Below, in pieces: positions 4,693 to 5,132 of a stretch of DNA of 5,132 nucleotides. Numbering within the stretch: position 1 is the stretch's first letter; each line of letters begins with the position of its first letter. A program made the translations under genes and the position numbers. Origin of the DNA: Eubacterium sp. (GTDB taxonomy: Bacteria > Bacillota > Clostridia > Oscillospirales > Acutalibacteraceae); NCBI GenBank assembly GCA_017543415.1, contig JAFYGD010000205.1:1-5132 (forward strand). The letters are read 5' to 3'. Below the pieces are notes generated by a model. It ran no database searches, had not been told where the DNA came from, and worked only from the letters and a program-made list of their open reading frames with translations.

Positions 4693-5132
4693 ATGTTTAA
4701 AATAAACAAGGTTCTTTTTTACATAATTCAGTGGACCTGGGGCTTGCCCGTTAATATCATAGGCGCCCTTGTTTACCTTATCTGCAAGGCAAAGGGCTGC
4801 AGGAGTGAAAAATTCGGCTATGCTTACATCGCATATCTGCCGTGGAAATTCGGCGGGCTTACGCTCGGGCTGTTCATTTTTATGAAGGAAAACCACCCGA
4901 ACGAAACCTGGACCTATAACACACGTATTCACGAATACGGTCATACCTGGCAGTGCCTTCTGCTCGGCCCGCTTTACTGGGTTGTTATCGGCGCGCCGAG
5001 CGCAATCTGGTGCCACCTTTTTGAAGGGTACAGAAAGAAAAACAACGTTTCCTACTACGTTTTCTATCCTGAAAAATGGGCTAATTATAACGGCCAGAAG
5101 GCAACGGGCATGACAATGAAAAGCGAAAAAAA
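4693..5132 (+). CDS. Putative membrane metalloprotease-like protein with HEYGH motif, 3' end beyond the window
   Basis: The frame opens at ATG on the base after the transporter stop and stays open for 146 codons to the window end, so the C-terminus is missing or nearly so. The segments at about 8-30, 41-63 and 89-106 are hydrophobic. The key motif is HEYGHTWQ (80-87) followed by LLGPLYWVVIGAPS (90-103). I recall similar HE-GH--Q--LGPLY---G-PS proteins among hypothetical bacterial membrane proteins. HExxH is the zinc-binding helix of many metalloproteases, with two His ligands and a catalytic Glu81. A possible third ligand is Glu127 in YPEKWAN (125-131), where relatives, as I remember them, have a T-E pair. 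Protease activity is therefore plausible but unproven. The one-base junction and the ribosome binding site within the upstream gene indicate co-expression with the GPH transporter. Confidence 0.83.
   Translation, partial: MFKINKVLFYIIQWTWGLPVNIIGALVYLICKAKGCRSEKFGYAYIAYLPWKFGGLTLGLFIFMKENHPNETWTYNTRIHEYGHTWQCLLLGPLYWVVIGAPSAIWCHLFEGYRKKNNVSYYVFYPEKWANYNGQKATGMTMKSEK

Noticed and set aside
4321..5016. 231-codon minus-strand open frame
   Set aside because: It is antisense to the transporter and HEYGH genes, both clearly coding, and its translation shows no recognisable domain. It is a shadow of biased codon use.
1..5132. CRISPR arrays, prophage or insertion-sequence genes, toxin-antitoxin or recombinase genes
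   Set aside because: I saw no regularly spaced repeats and no transposase, integrase or toxin-like reading frames on either strand.

Overview
This 5.1 kb window comes from a low-to-mid GC bacterium, most likely a Clostridia-type Firmicute. I infer this from strong AGGAGG/GAGGTG ribosome binding sites, near-consensus TTGACA/TATAAT promoters, compact U-tailed terminators and the gene families present. The species cannot be named from the sequence alone. Every protein gene is on the plus strand. The only minus-strand gene is a tRNA cut by the left edge.

Layout. Positions 1-14 look like the first 14 nucleotides of a minus-strand tRNA gene, with its own consensus promoter at 28-55. Its -35 box lies back to back with the -35 box of the asnA promoter, forming a perfect 10-bp palindrome. 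asnA (ammonia-dependent asparagine synthetase, start best placed at ATG 139) is followed after 10 bases by a gene for an unrecognised four-helix membrane protein. That pair ends in a terminator hairpin that contains the second gene's stop codon.

The 1700-1863 intergenic region is the least ordinary part of the window. It carries a perfect 13-bp inverted repeat whose 59-bp interior holds a good promoter (TTGACA-17-TAACAT) pointing at a two-gene operon. This is the architecture of an invertible, phase-variable promoter, although no recombinase is in view. The operon encodes a 61-residue membrane-associated small protein and an ADP-ribosylglycohydrolase (DraG/ARH family), coupled by a ribosome binding site that overlaps the first stop codon. 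It ends in a strong GC-rich terminator.

The last unit has a perfect consensus promoter (TTGACA-17-TATAAT). It encodes a 576-residue GPH/MelB-type cation-coupled sugar transporter and, starting on the next base after its stop, a membrane protein with an HEYGH zinc-protease-like motif that runs off the right edge.

The three operons have no obvious shared pathway: amino-acid synthesis, ADP-ribose removal and solute uptake. Each appears independently promoted and, where the end is visible, independently terminated. The best leads for something undescribed are the promoter-bearing inverted repeat with the small protein/ADP-ribosylhydrolase pair it would control, and the transporter/HEYGH protein pair.
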